The position numbers and the translations under genes were made by a program. From Megalonaias nervosa (lineage: Eukaryota; Mollusca; Bivalvia; Unionida; Unionidae), in contig JAECUM010006719.1 in the NCBI GenBank assembly GCA_016617855.1, positions 1 through 64,000 of the forward strand: 64,000 bases of DNA, written 5' to 3'. Positions 27,401 to 42,400 of this stretch are shown piece by piece. A model generated the notes under the pieces. The model saw nothing but the letters and a program-made list of their open reading frames with translations, ran no database searches and had not been told where the DNA came from. Each line of letters starts with the position of its first letter. The first letter of the stretch is position 1.

Positions 27401-30400
27401 TCCAAGGTTCCAATTAAAACAATCTGCTGTAGCTATTTACTTCATTATCAGTTCAAATATGATATTAGGCCCATTGATCTAGTAAACATTATTTTGCTTC
27501 AAGTTGTTTCATCATTAAGAAAACATTTGATACAATACTGTTGTTAAATATCTATAGCAGAATAGGTTTTACCTTTCAGTATGATTGACAAGGGAAACAG
27601 CTCTTTCCTAAATTACCCTATGTGAGAAGAGTCTTTAGTTAATGATGAATATTCTCATTTGAATATTATAACATAAGGCTGTACTTGAAGCTTTCTGTTT
27701 TTATGGTATTGGTTGGAAGTGTTATAAGTTTGTAAAACTTGATATGTGCATTTAAAGAAATGGGGGGAGGGGCCATCGTAAGACATTGTAAGAAGGGAGG
27801 GGGCCTCTTGGTAAGACATTGTAGTACAGAGATATTTGCAGGGTGTGCCAAGGTGTTCTAAACTGAAGTAGATGTGGACAACTTTTATATTAATTGCTTA
27901 TGTCATTAAGATGGAGTTAGATGTAGTTACCAAGTAAGGAAAGTGCTGATTTAGCTTTGGTAAAATTGGGATTACAGATTAATCAATAAGAGTGAATATA
28001 TTCAACCTAATTGCCACCTTGTGTGTGTAAAATTTACTAAAAAAGGATCAGCAGTTAATTTAAAAGATGCAAGAAATTTTGGTTTTCATTAGAACCAAAC
28101 AAAAGTTCTGATCAAGCAAATCTCCTCATCTATCCATAACATTGCACATCCATTTACATGAAATTTTATTACATTTAGCCTTTGACACAATGACTGGTAT
28201 GCCATATGGCACTGTGAACCTGAAGCATGGGGTTCCACCAGGAGAGACAACTATCACCTGTACAGCAGGAGTGGGAACCTTTGTTTTGGAATTTGGAGCT
28301 CTCAGCAGACTGACTGGAGATCCCATATTTGAGAAAGTTGCTATCAGGGCCCTAAGGGCTCTCTGGAATGCGAGGTCCTCTCTGAATCTGGTAAGTAACC
28401 ATAATCCTTAGTTATTATGTATGTGTTTATTGTGTACAAGTGCTGCCTTTTGAGTTTTCTATATCTGCAGAGGTGAATCTTGTCTTGTAAACTGATATTT
28501 CTGCCAGCAAAAAGTAGTCTGTCAAGACAGGTAGTCTCTCATTCAAGGTCGTAATATTACATAACCTGTTGACCTATGAACGAGAATATGGTTGTTCATG
28601 ACAGATGAGCTTCCAAGGCATATTTTACTGTAATTTTTATGTTGGAAACCCATGTTTAAAATATTTATTCATAAGAGCTATCAAATAGAATAATTCAAAA
28701 TAAGGCATACAATAAATATATATTTTCCAGGATGTGCTGTGATCTTGGATTCTTGGCTTAACCCCACTGTATTCAGTCATATGGTCCTGCATCTTTAATG
28801 TTCATGCATATTTGTTCTATTGTCAACAATTATGTAATTGTTTTGATATTGCGGTCTGAATTATTTTTTGCTCTAATAGACAATGTTCAGTGTCGAAAGT
28901 CCTATCCAGGTTGTGACATCAGCAGAATCTTTAAAAAAGTACAAACTTGTTCTTATACCAGTTTGTATATAAACCTTCTTTATTTAATCATGATTGACTA
29001 AATATATTCAAGCCAAAATAATAGCATATTGCTTCAAATAATGTTTAGGTCAACCTTAATCCAGTTTTGTGTTGAATGAAACATTCTGCTTATAAAGGCT
29101 TTATTAGTAAGTAAATTCCTACACCATTTAATGGTGTCAATTACTAACCATTGAATAATAAAAGTATAATAAAGAATTGATTTGCTTTTCGATATCAAAC
29201 TATTATGCTGTTTATGGCTCTACCAGATTTGTTGCAGATGATGTTTTCTGCCATTTTTACTCTTGTATCATATCAAATAGCTTATTTTTTCACCTTCCCT
29301 AAACTCCCATTCTAATTAGTTTGAGCATTTTTTGTTATGATGTCCATTCATGTATTCATCTGCTACCAATTTTGTTTCTGCACATTAAGTCACATTCTCC
29401 ACCATGTACAGAAGCCTATACATTTTGGGGACCAAAGGTCAGAGGTCAAGGTCACTCTGACTAAAAGAAGAAAGATTGTCTCTGCACAGCAACAGTTTTA
29501 CATCACAGATCTTGAACAAACTTGTGCATGGATTATATCATGAGGTGGGATGATGATGTGCGAGATCCCCCACTCCTTAAGGTGCTTTGGTTATTGTTAT
29601 CTAGGAGATGATTGAAAATGGTGTTATTGCACATATCAAGTAAATAATAAACTAAAATATGAAATTAATGGATGGAATAACAGAGATCTATGCAGGGATA
29701 TAGAATAGAATAACACAAGACCCATATGTAAAATATAACAATTTAATCAATTACATACACAAAATGAAATTGAACATGACATGTGAATTATTCACTTTCT
29801 CTCAGAAATAGAGTTACAAAATTTATGCGAAATTCAGTTAGCCATTCTTTTCCACCAATGGAACAAATTCCATTATATAATCAAACGACTGATCAAACTC
29901 AAATTGACAGCATGTCATCATCACCTTGTTGTTTCTGGTCTTTTCCAAATCACTGTTAGTGATAGGTCGGTGTTGCCATATTTTTTTCCTGTCTCTCTCT
30001 CTCTCTCTCTTTCTAACCTCTTTGGGTCACCAACCATCTTGTTGTAGACTGCACTCTTTTCCACTGTCAATACAGTTATGGAGTTGATTTTTCCCTTCAA
30101 ATAAAATATAATACCAACCCTAAATACTTGTCAGGTTCTGGGTTTTTTTCTTCTCCTGGAATCAACAATATTCCCACTCTTATTGTCTATCACAATTCAG
30201 CAGAACTAAGCTGTGGTCAGTTCACAACCTAGTACATGCTGACAACCCTATCACTATAAATTAATGTCTTTTTTAGCTGCATTTCACATTCCAAACTGGA
30301 ACCATGACATAATTAGACCTCTTTGATAATTATTACTGCACCCCAGTGGGCTGTAAATCACTAGCTGAATTGTCAGTCAAGATACGTTCTTAATGCTAAC

Positions 30401-33400
30401 ACCATCAATTCTTGGTTGAAAAGAATTCATAATTTAATTAAATAAATGAATTAATGGACTTCACTCCTTGTAATAGCTACATTACTTTGATAATTAGCAA
30501 TTCAATGACATACATTTCCATACACAGAAAAATAATTTCTCGGCATACATGTTACAAATCATTTAAGATCATACGTGTTACAAATCATTTAAGACAGATA
30601 ATTTACTTCTCACAATTTGTATCAGAAGAAGTGCATGAAATGATTACACTACATGATGTCAATTACATTCAAGACAGATGCATATATGATTATTTTCTGA
30701 ACTCAAGGAAAAGTGGAGCATAAATTTAAACAAATAAATTCAACAAATAATTACAGACTTACATCAGTGAACATATTGTATGCAATTGAGAGAATACCTT
30801 GGTGCCTCCTCGAGCCCTTGGTCACTTATCATCAGAGAATTCCCTCTATATCTTCTCTGGCTCCAGGTCTCTCAAATTTCCAGACCCCTGTACCTTGGAG
30901 AATTTATTTAATGAGAAGATTACTTTTTACTGATCTCAGAGCCAGCTTCCCCTTTTGGCATAAGAAACTTGGAGTGACTAATATCACACGTGAGATTGTT
31001 TTAAAACCTTGACTTACGTCTGGGAACACACACACACACGTTTAACTTAGTCAGGATTACTATCTCTAACCGTCAAAAAATTTTAACACTCCCATCAAAG
31101 TCAGAATAATTCTCTCTAGGCTGACTTTATTAATAACTATTCTGTAAAATATCATTTTATAACACCTGTTTCAAATGGCCCAAGTTTTCCCAAAAGTTTT
31201 TGGTCTGGTTTGTCTCAACCATGTTATTCCCTACACTTAACCCTACATTGACATATCTGTCTAACCATTATCAAACAGACTCCAATTAAAATTCATAACA
31301 TGCCTCAAACAGAGCATATCCCATCCTTTGTAGTCAGCAATTTATTGCGAGTCCAGCCCATATGTCAGACGTAATGATTATGTGTCACGCTGACCACGAC
31401 AGAATGTACTGCGAAATTATCTCTACAAAATTTTGCACCATTACATTACACTTTGGGTAAGGAAGAAGATTAACAAATTTTGGGGTAGAAAGGTCAAAGG
31501 TCAAGGTCGCTGACACTGAATTTTTATTTTTTTTTGCATAATGACTTTAATTCTAGACCTCCTACCTTGACCAGAATTTGTGGAGAGCTTGCACTTTAGG
31601 TACGGTTAGTCTATTGATTTTGGCCCAAAAAAAATAGGTTTTACATAGCAACTTTTATTCTTGAGTAAGTTCCTTGACCAAACTTTGTGGACGGCTCGCA
31701 CTTATGGTAATAAAGAAACCTATGGATTCAGGAGTCTAAGCTCAAAAGTCATGATCATGGTAAGTCTAATAAGAAAAGAACATTTTTTTGTACAGTAAGT
31801 TTAGTTCAAGTCTGTATACTTTGACCAGATGTCAAGGTCATTGATACCACACGGTCAGTAATCTTCAATCATCCATAATATACTAGTGTCTAAATAAAGG
31901 ACTATGAAACACTGGGCACTCACATAATATGCCATTCACAGTACTTTACTTTTAATATGGAAAGGTAACAAAAATCTTAGTTGAAAGCTGTGCTAAAATT
32001 GTTTTATTGTCACAGAGTTCTCTGATTAACCAATACAATGAAATCATCAATTTCTTGTTTCATATTTCCATTTAAAAAAAATTTCAGCACCAATTATTTC
32101 CATTCCAAAACTTTCCTCCATATTCAGCTTCTGATTGACTTTGTATACTGCCAACATCTTAATGCTTAGCCACTTTCTTTGACCATGAGTAATCCAGATT
32201 TAGTACTTTAACACAATTGTCTTCAACAATTTATATCTTATTAATTTTTCCATTGCTTATTTGAGCAAACAATTTGCTTTTGTGTAAATGGTTATAGAGT
32301 TACTGTGAAATCATAATATATTAGCTTCATTAAACTGTAGTTAATTCCTTGAATTTAGCATATTTGCAGTAAAATTTACCCTGATCTGCCATTATAATTG
32401 CACTTTCTTATAACTATATTGCTACTAATGTGAAAAATTTTAGTCTAAATTTTCCTGCTTAGAAGACACATAATTAAATATTGTTTGCAAGCAAATATCA
32501 AATTGATTTCATCTTTGAGTGTGGTAAAGTTTATTTTAGAATGTGATTTCTGTTGGAAATTTAATCTAACTTAGTAAATATAGCTTCATGATATGGATAA
32601 ATTTTATGGAACCATGTAATTCTGATTAGTAGAAATCATTAAGAAAGTACATTTGAGGAAATTCAAGATGCAAAAAGCAAAGTACATTTATTGCCATCAT
32701 TATTAACAGCTGTAAATTAGATGACATATTTTTATGCACTATCACTTGCATGTGCATTGCTGGAGGGACCCCAGCTACATGACCTGTACTTGAGCTGTAA
32801 ATCAAAACATTTTCTTCATAAACATAAAATGGGAAAAATAGCTGTGGTGTGAGAGCCAGTAGAAAATAAGGCATCTTTGTTGTCTGGCTTATTAGTGCTG
32901 AGGCTCTTGTTTTTCTACCAAAATCTGCCTTCTTAAGTTGCTTTCTGATTTGGAATTTAGTGCTTGTAAAATACGATGTCTCAGAGAGAGATGGAGTAAG
33001 CCTTGACCTTAATATGCCTTTCTATGCTATTCTAGAGAGTATGGTCATTCAATTTTCCAATCATTGTGAACATTTCGCCTAAAGAAGTGTTTTAATTATC
33101 AGAATATTTTCAGGACTGCATGTTCTCAAGTTCATTGTCATAAAACCATCTCTGAACATTGTGGATATCATGTTAGGTCATTAATCAGTGGAAAGTTCTT
33201 GTGTGACTCAATGAACTCATCTGCATCATCAGTTTTTATCATCTCTACTTTTATATGGATAAAATAGTTTGCTTAGTTCATCCACAGACAGATGTACTAA
33301 ATTGAAAGCTCAGGCATTTCCAGCAAGAGTGAACATTGTTTACAATAACAAATAGTTCCTAACACACAATACTATTTTTAGACATATGTCTTGCAGTATG

Positions 33401-36400
33401 AATAAGCGCAATATGGGGAAATACTGCATTATTCTGACAATGCTAAGTTAATGGAGAGAATAAATTAGTATGTAATAACAGCGCAGATAGATCTTCCAAA
33501 ATTGTATGCTACTGGTAGAAGTCTGTAGAGTTTGTGACATTGTTTTTCAGGTAGGCATTTTTACACATCTGGATACTTCAGCTTGATATGAATAGTTGTT
33601 AAATTAAATTTGATTGGTACAAGTATTCTATCATAGGTTTAACCTTAAAATCATCAATGAAGTTTTATAATTGCATGTTTAAAATATGGGCCACCTAGAA
33701 AACCCAATATGGCTGAATCCCAACAAAGTTTGTCTTCAGATAATTATTTAATTTGGCACATACTGGAAATACAGGCAATGTAAAAGTAGAGTGTAGTTTT
33801 CTTTTCTTTTTTCAAGGGATGGATTTTGTACCTAGTTAAGATAAGGGTTAAGATAAATTGAATAGATAAAAATCTAAAAGTAAGGATATGTATTTGATTA
33901 AAATACCTTTGTCGGAACAAGCAGACTGTGGCATTGATGGACTTAAACCCTAATACAACATTTTGAAACAGGAAGTAAATCTGGTATAGTAGGCAGCAAA
34001 GCACTGTTTCAGTAAAGTGAAACGTTGGCAGAATTAATATTAATGAAAAATCTTATTTTGGAACAAACAAATTCAAGAGACAATACCTATGAGATGGGAA
34101 ATATTATAAATTACACCCATAAAGAACAGTTTGCAAACTTGTTCAAGCTGGCTAAGCTAGCTATGCATATGCCCCTTCAGACAGCAGATTGAAAGGGGGT
34201 TCTCAGCACAGAAAAATATTCATGCACAGATAAGGACAATATTAATTTCAGAAACAATCAACAGATTATTGTTTTTAGGGCTCATCAGAGAACCCCAGTA
34301 CAGCATCACAATTAAGTTTGTGCAGAGGTCTGGTTGGCAGAACCACTATTGCAACAAAGGATTGAGACAAACTCTCATATTAAGCAGATGTATTACCAAT
34401 GAAGCATGTGCTCCCTATGTGCAAAAGTTAAATGGCATTAAACATTATAAGGGACTGAATGATCTGTATAAACTCAAATCAAGATGGATAAAATTGGTCC
34501 TGTTTGTGTTTGGTTATTGTTATGCATATTTCTCACATGGTGATATTTTTTGCAGGCCGTTTGGCATTTAGTTTCAAAACATCATTTTGTTTTATTTCTG
34601 TGACAGATTTGATTGCTGTTATCTGTTACAAAACATTCTGAATCAATGTCATTAAATAATCATGAGACTGTTGATGTAATTCTGATACTTGGATTATATA
34701 CTATTATTTGAATCCTTAGTCTTCTTTACTATTCGAGTTTACTGGTACCAATAGTTTAGTAATATCATCTCTTATTTTTTATTGCCATCATAGTTTTTGT
34801 GAGGATGTATTTTTGTCAACAGGTAAAATTTGCTTAGTTTTGTGGTAAAACCTAAAATTAGTAATTGAGAAGAAGTGACTAACTGTAAAAAGTGGGTCAA
34901 CTTTATGTATGCAAAAATTATTGTCAACAGAAATTATTTCTGTCGATTCTGTGCAAGAAACAACAGAATTGTCAAAAATAGATCTATTTAGGAAAGTTGT
35001 AGAGTCGTGCTGTGTGTGTGTGATTTAGATTTTTAACATAGCTTTTACAATTTTTCAGCCATGTCACTTTGATGTCTGCAGTGTGGCAGTTTATAGTGAT
35101 GTTTAGCAATGGGGCATCATGCCACAAACATTTAGCATCATATCCCACCCAGTCACACCATGCTGATACCAGGCCGACCAGTCCTAACACTAACCTCTTA
35201 ATGTGGAGTACCAAGCGAGGCAACTGTTAGAACCATTTTTATAAGTCTTTGGTATGACTTTGCAGGGGTTCGAACCAATGACCTCCCGCATCTGAGATGG
35301 ATGCTCTAACCACTTAGGCCACTGGAGTGGTCGAAAGTGGTAGAAGTAGCACCCTTATTGTTATGATATATTCCATTTAATCTAATATTATTTCTGTATA
35401 TTCCTATCAGTATTTTCCCAGTAATATTAATTTCCTGATATAATGTTACTTGCTTCTTATGCAGTTTATACAAGGCAAGAATTTTCATGGTTTCATTAAG
35501 AAAAATTTAATATAATCGACACCAGAATTGAATGAATTGAGAAGGAATTCATCTTTTTCCCCAAAAATCAGATATTATGAGTTTTGTCATTAAAAGTGTC
35601 CCATTAAACATTTATTCAAAGCAGCCATGATAGTAATTTAAGATGCAAACATGTTAATTTCATCTTTAGTATAAAATACCTTGAATCAGATGGAGGAACA
35701 TGGACAACTCCAAAATCAACATCGTCAGTTTTAGAAACAGTTTTTGTATACTTTAAACCAAGTATGTAATCGTAGTCAGACTGAGTGATAGTTAGATAAG
35801 GAGAGATATAATTCTTTTGAATACATCACAATTAGTCATCAATATGGAGCAAGCCTATGATCTTTCTGCCAACCAGATCATGAAACCCACCAAGTGATCA
35901 TGCCCAATGATGTCACAGTGATAATGACTATACAGCTAGAGGGGACATCATTGGAGGATTTTGATTTTAATAGAGGCTTACAGAGTGGAGCAGTAATAAA
36001 GAGAGACAGATATCTAAATGTTTGGTAAATATTGAACTACGGCCATTTCCCCGCCCCCTTATTTTTGGTTGTCTACTCCCCCTTATTTTGACAAGGGGGG
36101 AGATCTACCACCCTTCAAATAAAATCCTGGAAGCATCTCTGCAGGGGAGGTTATTTGATTTTACTGGTCTTGAGGTATCCCATGGTATTATTGTTACTTG
36201 GACATTATCATACAGTGTGGTGAGTCAGCAAGGTCCAAGAAAGCATACAAAGATTGGGAGTTGATGAACTCTCAATACGTAAAAATGGAATTCAGGTGAA
36301 ATACATCCAGAAATTTATAGGTTTGCTGACTTGGAACTCGGTCTCCTAGTTCCATTTCAGATTGGTAAACACATTCTCATTTGGACAGAAAATTAGCATA

Positions 36401-39400
36401 GTAGTTACGTTAGCATGTGATAAATTCCAATGTATCTTAAACAAGACAAACAGTATGGATGGATAGAATGGACTGGAACAGAAAAGTATATAATAATGTC
36501 AATGATGAGCATAGGTGTGCCTCTTTTTTAATGTGTGCGACATTGTTGTCTTAGCATAAATAAGAAATAACGGTGAAGGGAGGACAATAAATGGTGTCAG
36601 TTAACTATATAAAAGTGATTTAAGCTACTTAACAAGATTAATTAAATTGATTTTGACCATCCGTTCTGGTGATTACATCTGTTTTCGTCTGTTCCTGTCC
36701 ATTCTGGTGATTCTGTCCACTGAAAAATTATGGTTGAAATAAAAATCTCTAAAACTTAGAGATCAGAAAATATATTGGCAGATTATTATTATGCTTCTGC
36801 CTGACAGACTTGAATAGATTTCTTGGTTTATTGACTTTAGTAGTTACTCAGTCCAATGCATCATTGAAAAACATTGATTTGTTTTCGTATTTGTTCAGTG
36901 AAAGTATTTATCATCCTGTGAACATCTCCAGATATCACTAAATATAGCTTGAATAAGCTATAATAGATAGGTCTAGACAGAACAATAGACATTGTTGGAG
37001 AAAATTTAAATTTGTGTAAATTAAAAAGGTAAAGCTTTTGGTGGTACAAGTTTATTAAGGTTTCTCCATCTCATATTTTTGCCCCTGAAACTGATACAAG
37101 CTACAGACATATAAATCCATTTGCACAGACTGATATGACTTTTCATTACATAAATTTTTGATCATATTCATAGGTTTAACAACAATTACTATGGTCAACA
37201 TTGAAACACTCACACAGCTGTGGCAAAACTTACAAACCAGTACTTCTGCTGCGGGTGTTGCTGTTTTTAATTGGTTGATTTGGTTTTGTTTGGTTTTTTG
37301 AGGTTTAATATTATTTTTCAGCACATGGTAACCTATACATGGCAGCCAGTATATTTGGTAGAGGAAGAGCCCAGAAAGACCCAGAAAAATTTCACTGACC
37401 CGCATGCCCATGTTGGTCGAACTGAGACTCAAACTCACATGGACAGGTATGGGATATGTGAGTGATCTATAAAAGGAAGTGCATTGGGCGACTTGGGCAC
37501 ATAGGACCCTGGCTGATTTTGGTGTTTTAGCTTTCTCAAACACCCAAGGTCATTTAGATAAGACCTCGAGCTCCTTGTAGATTGTCATGGCTTTTACACA
37601 GTTTTCAGAACAAGAGAATTATATATGGCAGCTTGTTTTACTGTTGAGGAAAAGGCCAAGTACTTTTCAGACATCCAAGACCACCTGGGTAGAATCACAG
37701 GCCTTCTTCAAGTAACTGGCAACATTCTCATGTACAAGTGGGATTTTGTCATGCATGATGAGAGGCAAATGATCACAAGACAAGCATCTTGCACCACTCT
37801 GCCATGGAAACCCCCCTGGAACTTGAGTGTAAGTGTCTCATAGGAAAGACTAGAAGTTGGAGATGAAACCTGTGGCTTTTAGACTCCATCCAGCATATTA
37901 CTGCTAGACCTTCATTGATGCTGATGCTGCTGTTGTTGACAACAGAAAGTTAACTGCAATGACATTGATTTTAAGAGTACACCGGGGGGTGGGGAGGAAT
38001 TATTCCAAGATTTTCATTCATTTTTGATCTAATTTATGATGTAATAATGTTTGACATGTTATATTTCTTTTGTTTTATTTTATATTAGTCATGCAACAGG
38101 GCATAAAGATGAGTCATATCAGTCACTCAGTATATATTTTTCTTACAAGAAATTATATAATGTGTAAGTAGGGAGAAATAATGCAACATCACTTCCTCTG
38201 GAATTAATATTTGGGTTTTTATTGAAAAAATATGCACAGCACCTGACAATACATTTAAAGCAATACAAGATCTTAACTATTAGATTAAAAGCAACATGCC
38301 TGAGAACAAAGAAAATTTAGCAAAACATACCTATCACTGAAATAAGCAAACATGCATAGTTAAAACAAATGACATTTTAATATGGATACAAATTCATGAT
38401 TTATGTATTATCATTGAAATCCCTATTATAAAATATATGTTCATGGACATCAAATTGGTAGGTATTAAGGGACTGAGCCGCGACATCTACAAATAATAAG
38501 CCACCAAGAAAATTTGTGATTTCACAGTATCAGAAACATAATTGTTGACAGACAATCAAGCAAAAGATGATTCATTATAAAGAAGGAATATGAATAAGAA
38601 TATGCAGTGGATTATATGATGTATAAGAATTCAGTGTAGGCTATTTTCAGACAGCTGTAATTTAAATCACTTCTCTCCCCAACCCAGTCCTAAAATCATT
38701 TCTACCGCCCATTAACCCCAAGCCAGAAATTATGTAAAGTAATATGCCTCATAGGGGCAATGTTTTTCGATTAAAACGCATCAGACACTGGATCATAAGG
38801 GGTTTTTTTTATTTCTTCTGTTGTGGGTTGGTTGAATTTGAAAGTGCCTTCCCCCAAGGCATATGTGTTTTATTGGAACAGCCCTCAACAGTAAATCTTC
38901 ATGCAGGTTGGAAATCATGTGGACATCAATACAGGGAAATGGACAGCATTGGATGCTGGAATAGGAGGAGGAGTGGACTCCTATTTTGAATACCTTGTGA
39001 AAGGCTCCATCTTATTTCAATACCCGGAGCTCCTGCAGATGTTTCGCAGTAAGTTCTTTCTTAATATCCATTTGTACAACACTTGTACCCAGACATATGC
39101 AGGGCTTTACAGATGTTTATAAAACTGCAGTTGCCAAGGGCAGGCTATCTTGTAAATTGAACTTGCCCCGGAAGGTTTGAGCTTGCCCCAAAAATACAGT
39201 GAAATAATATCACACCTGAAGTAAAAGGAAAGGTAAAATAAACTATTGGATGTTTTAAGAAAATTGCATTATGTGTATTTTACAAATAAAGATTGTTTTT
39301 TCTTTTGTCTTTGCACCCTTAAACTCATATGCCACTAATTAAAGTTATCATAAAAGATGTATGTAGTTAGATACGTAGATGAGAACAAAAGGATGAGAAT

Positions 39401-42400
39401 GCAAATATAGTTAGAAGAGTAAAGACAGACATATACACGTATTTAGATAGATAAATGGATTGGTAGATAAGTTTTTTGGAAATGGCTAGACTGGAGAGAG
39501 AGTGATACTTACGTAAAAGATCTTGAACTGAAAAATTAACTGTTACAACTCTTAAACTCAGTAATAGAAAGAAGCAAAACCAACAAGGTTTGTAAAATTC
39601 AACAAACAATTTATTTTCCTAGAATACAAAGTGAAAATTTATAAGGAACTTACAGTACCGGTACACTGTATTGTGAATTAAATCCCAAATAGTCCTGAAA
39701 GTTCAATCACAGTTCCAAAAATATGAAGTGTTCCAAATGAATTCCAGTATTGAATGTGCTGATGTATGTATAGTCTTCGATAAGCTGATGTGCCAACAGT
39801 CTTGATGTATCACAGTGATATAATCCAGAATGTCCTGGAATGAATTCACAATATTCCAAAAATAGTGATTTATTCCAAACAATCAATGAACACTTTGTAA
39901 TTTCAATAAATAATTGAAAATAAATAAATCCTCACAAATTATAACTGAAAAATAACTAAAAGTCTGATTCCACAAGACAGATGTTAAAATAAGAATTATT
40001 CATTTCGATATAAACAAACTTATCCAGTCTGTTTACTTAAATTTGAGTAAATCAACCCAGCAAACATCAGATAGACCATTGTTTCTTCCCGCTGGAACAT
40101 GCAAATGCTAAATAAAGTTACTGATGTATGTACTGTGGCAAAATGGCAGAATATAAACCTTGACATAAAGTATTATGAACTGAAAACATTCCCCCTCATT
40201 ATTGTTTCACTTGCCTACAGGCAAGTATATTTTACACTTGAACTTGCCCTAGACAAACTGGAGCTTTTCCTGGGTATTGGGCAAGTGAATTTGTAAAGCC
40301 CTGTTATGGAAAACAGTGCCACCGTGACGATGGAGCTAGCTAGTAATTATGACTTGTACGGTGGGTGAATGTATCTCAAAATGATGGGCATATAAGAACA
40401 TGATTGGTACATTAATCATTCTGTGTATTGTTTGAGTGTTCTTTGAAAAACTGTGTTAATAGCAAGGTCTCATGCCAAAGGGTTTATGAAATTGTTCAGT
40501 TTTAATTACAGGGGTATTAGCTACTGGCCACAAAATGTGCATGGAGCAAAATATTATTTTGGCACAAAAGTCATAGACCCTGCAACATAGAGTACAAAGT
40601 TCTGTGCTGTACTTTAAAATTTGTTTATTATTATATCATAAAATGAGCTAGACTTCAGTATCCAATTTGGTTCAGGAAGTACTATCTTAAGTGTACTAAA
40701 AGTGTTTGCTTCGGCTACCACAGACCTTGTCTTCCAGTTGTAGTCATGACATGGGATTGGCATCTTGGCTTAAATGGGTAATTCACCCAGCATACTCTCA
40801 GGATCAGTCATATCTAATATCTTGGCCCACAAGAATAATGCAACTTTGACTGTCCCATCTTTTGAAAGCATCTGCTCAGTCCGTGACATTACTGAGGTAG
40901 TAAGCTGTCATTCAATGTCTACCTTCTCCAGCTTCTACCATCAAGATCTAAATTTTATGGTTCCAAAGGCAGTGGCTCAGATGATCACCAAACTATATAT
41001 AACATCAGTACAGCCTTGTTCCAATGCCCTGATTTATAACCCTTGCTAGATTCATTGGCAAAAGATTTTGGTAAGAACCTTCCTTTCATCCTTGTATATG
41101 TGGATCATGTCAGCTACATGTTAAACAGCTTTTTATGAATCATAACCCTTGCTTGTACTTTCACTTATGTTAAGAGAATGTTATATCTGTCCTATGAGAA
41201 GTGTTATTACTATTGCATGGTGGGTTGCTATAAACTAATAACATTCCTCCTCGTGCTTATTAACTCATTCTCCTAACATCATTGTGATTGGGGAATGTAT
41301 TTGAGAAAAGAAAAGGATTTTTTTCGCTGTAAATTAAGCTTCCTGAGAATACTTACCCTATCACATTTCAGATAAGCCCTCACATCCCACAGATGCAAGC
41401 ATGCTCATCCAGGTGTCACTCAAGCTTAAACTGATGAACATCTGGTAAACTTGAGAAGTAATTACCGGTAAAATAGTTTTTTGGAAGAGTTCTTTCCCTT
41501 ACATACAATTTTGTAAGCTAGACTTCACTCCTCATAGGACAGATATAACATTCTCTTAACATCATGTACTCCCATGAGGTCACACATACCTTGTAACAAT
41601 TTTGCAAGGTATATAGATGGGAAAGACAAAAGATTGTCTTTTTCTGGGAGGTCTGGTCACAGCAGGACTTAAATCCTAACATAAATGTGATCAGGTAAGT
41701 ATTTTTGTTAGTTAATCATCCTTGCCCCCTATTTAGTTGCACTACACTCAAGAAAATGTTGCAAAAACTGTTTTTCAAGGCTAAAAAAAAATAGTGTGGT
41801 TTGTATGCGATTCTGATGAAGAAATTAGTTTTAATATATTAACATTAATCCATTAACATGAAGTTCTATGGAAAATGAATTAGTGGTCAGATCCCTGCAG
41901 CCATAGCAGTTCCCCACATTGTATATTATAATAGCCTGCACACACACATAAACACACTTTTCTTAATTATACCCTAGATGATTTTGACTGATGGATTGAC
42001 TGATTTACACATTGGCACATAAATGGCTATACTGTGCCAAAGCAAATGGAAAAATAATGTCTTGCCCAGAGACAGTCCTAAGTGGCTGACCCAGCCAATT
42101 TAGAGCTGGATTTGAACCTGTACCCTTCAGGACCACTGAGTCCCTGTAGCTCTAACCATAGAGTTGTGACCCAGAATTAGTCACATACAAATATTATTAA
42201 TGAATGTAATAATTAATCATGTGCTCCCATGGGGCACATGAAGTCATACATTGGTTGTAATAATCATGTACTTCATGAGGTCACACATACCTTGTAATAA
42301 TCATGTGCTCCCTTAAGCTCTATGAGGTTAAACACAGCTGGTAATATTCATGTACTCCCATGAGGCTCATGAGGTTGCACATAGCTTGTAATAATCATGT

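Larger units (their letters stand above)
28391..38906 (+). other. EDEM2 intron 5 (10.5 kb)
   Basis: Includes a repeat with AGGTCA direct half-sites (29436-29454), a TC run near 29994, a diverged repeat at 31.44-31.87 kb with the same half-sites, SINE A (35013-35335) and SINE B (37283-37505). The remainder is AT-rich with no exon-like sequence that joins the EDEM2 frame. 14-bp to 30-bp local duplications occur, for example near 30545-30595. Confidence 0.7.

Noticed and set aside
37560..37843. Possible EDEM2 or other exon (frame containing [19 protein letters not shown])
   Set aside because: It looks mildly coding but does not fit EDEM2 order or phase (exon 5 joins exon 6 perfectly without it), and I recognise no family.
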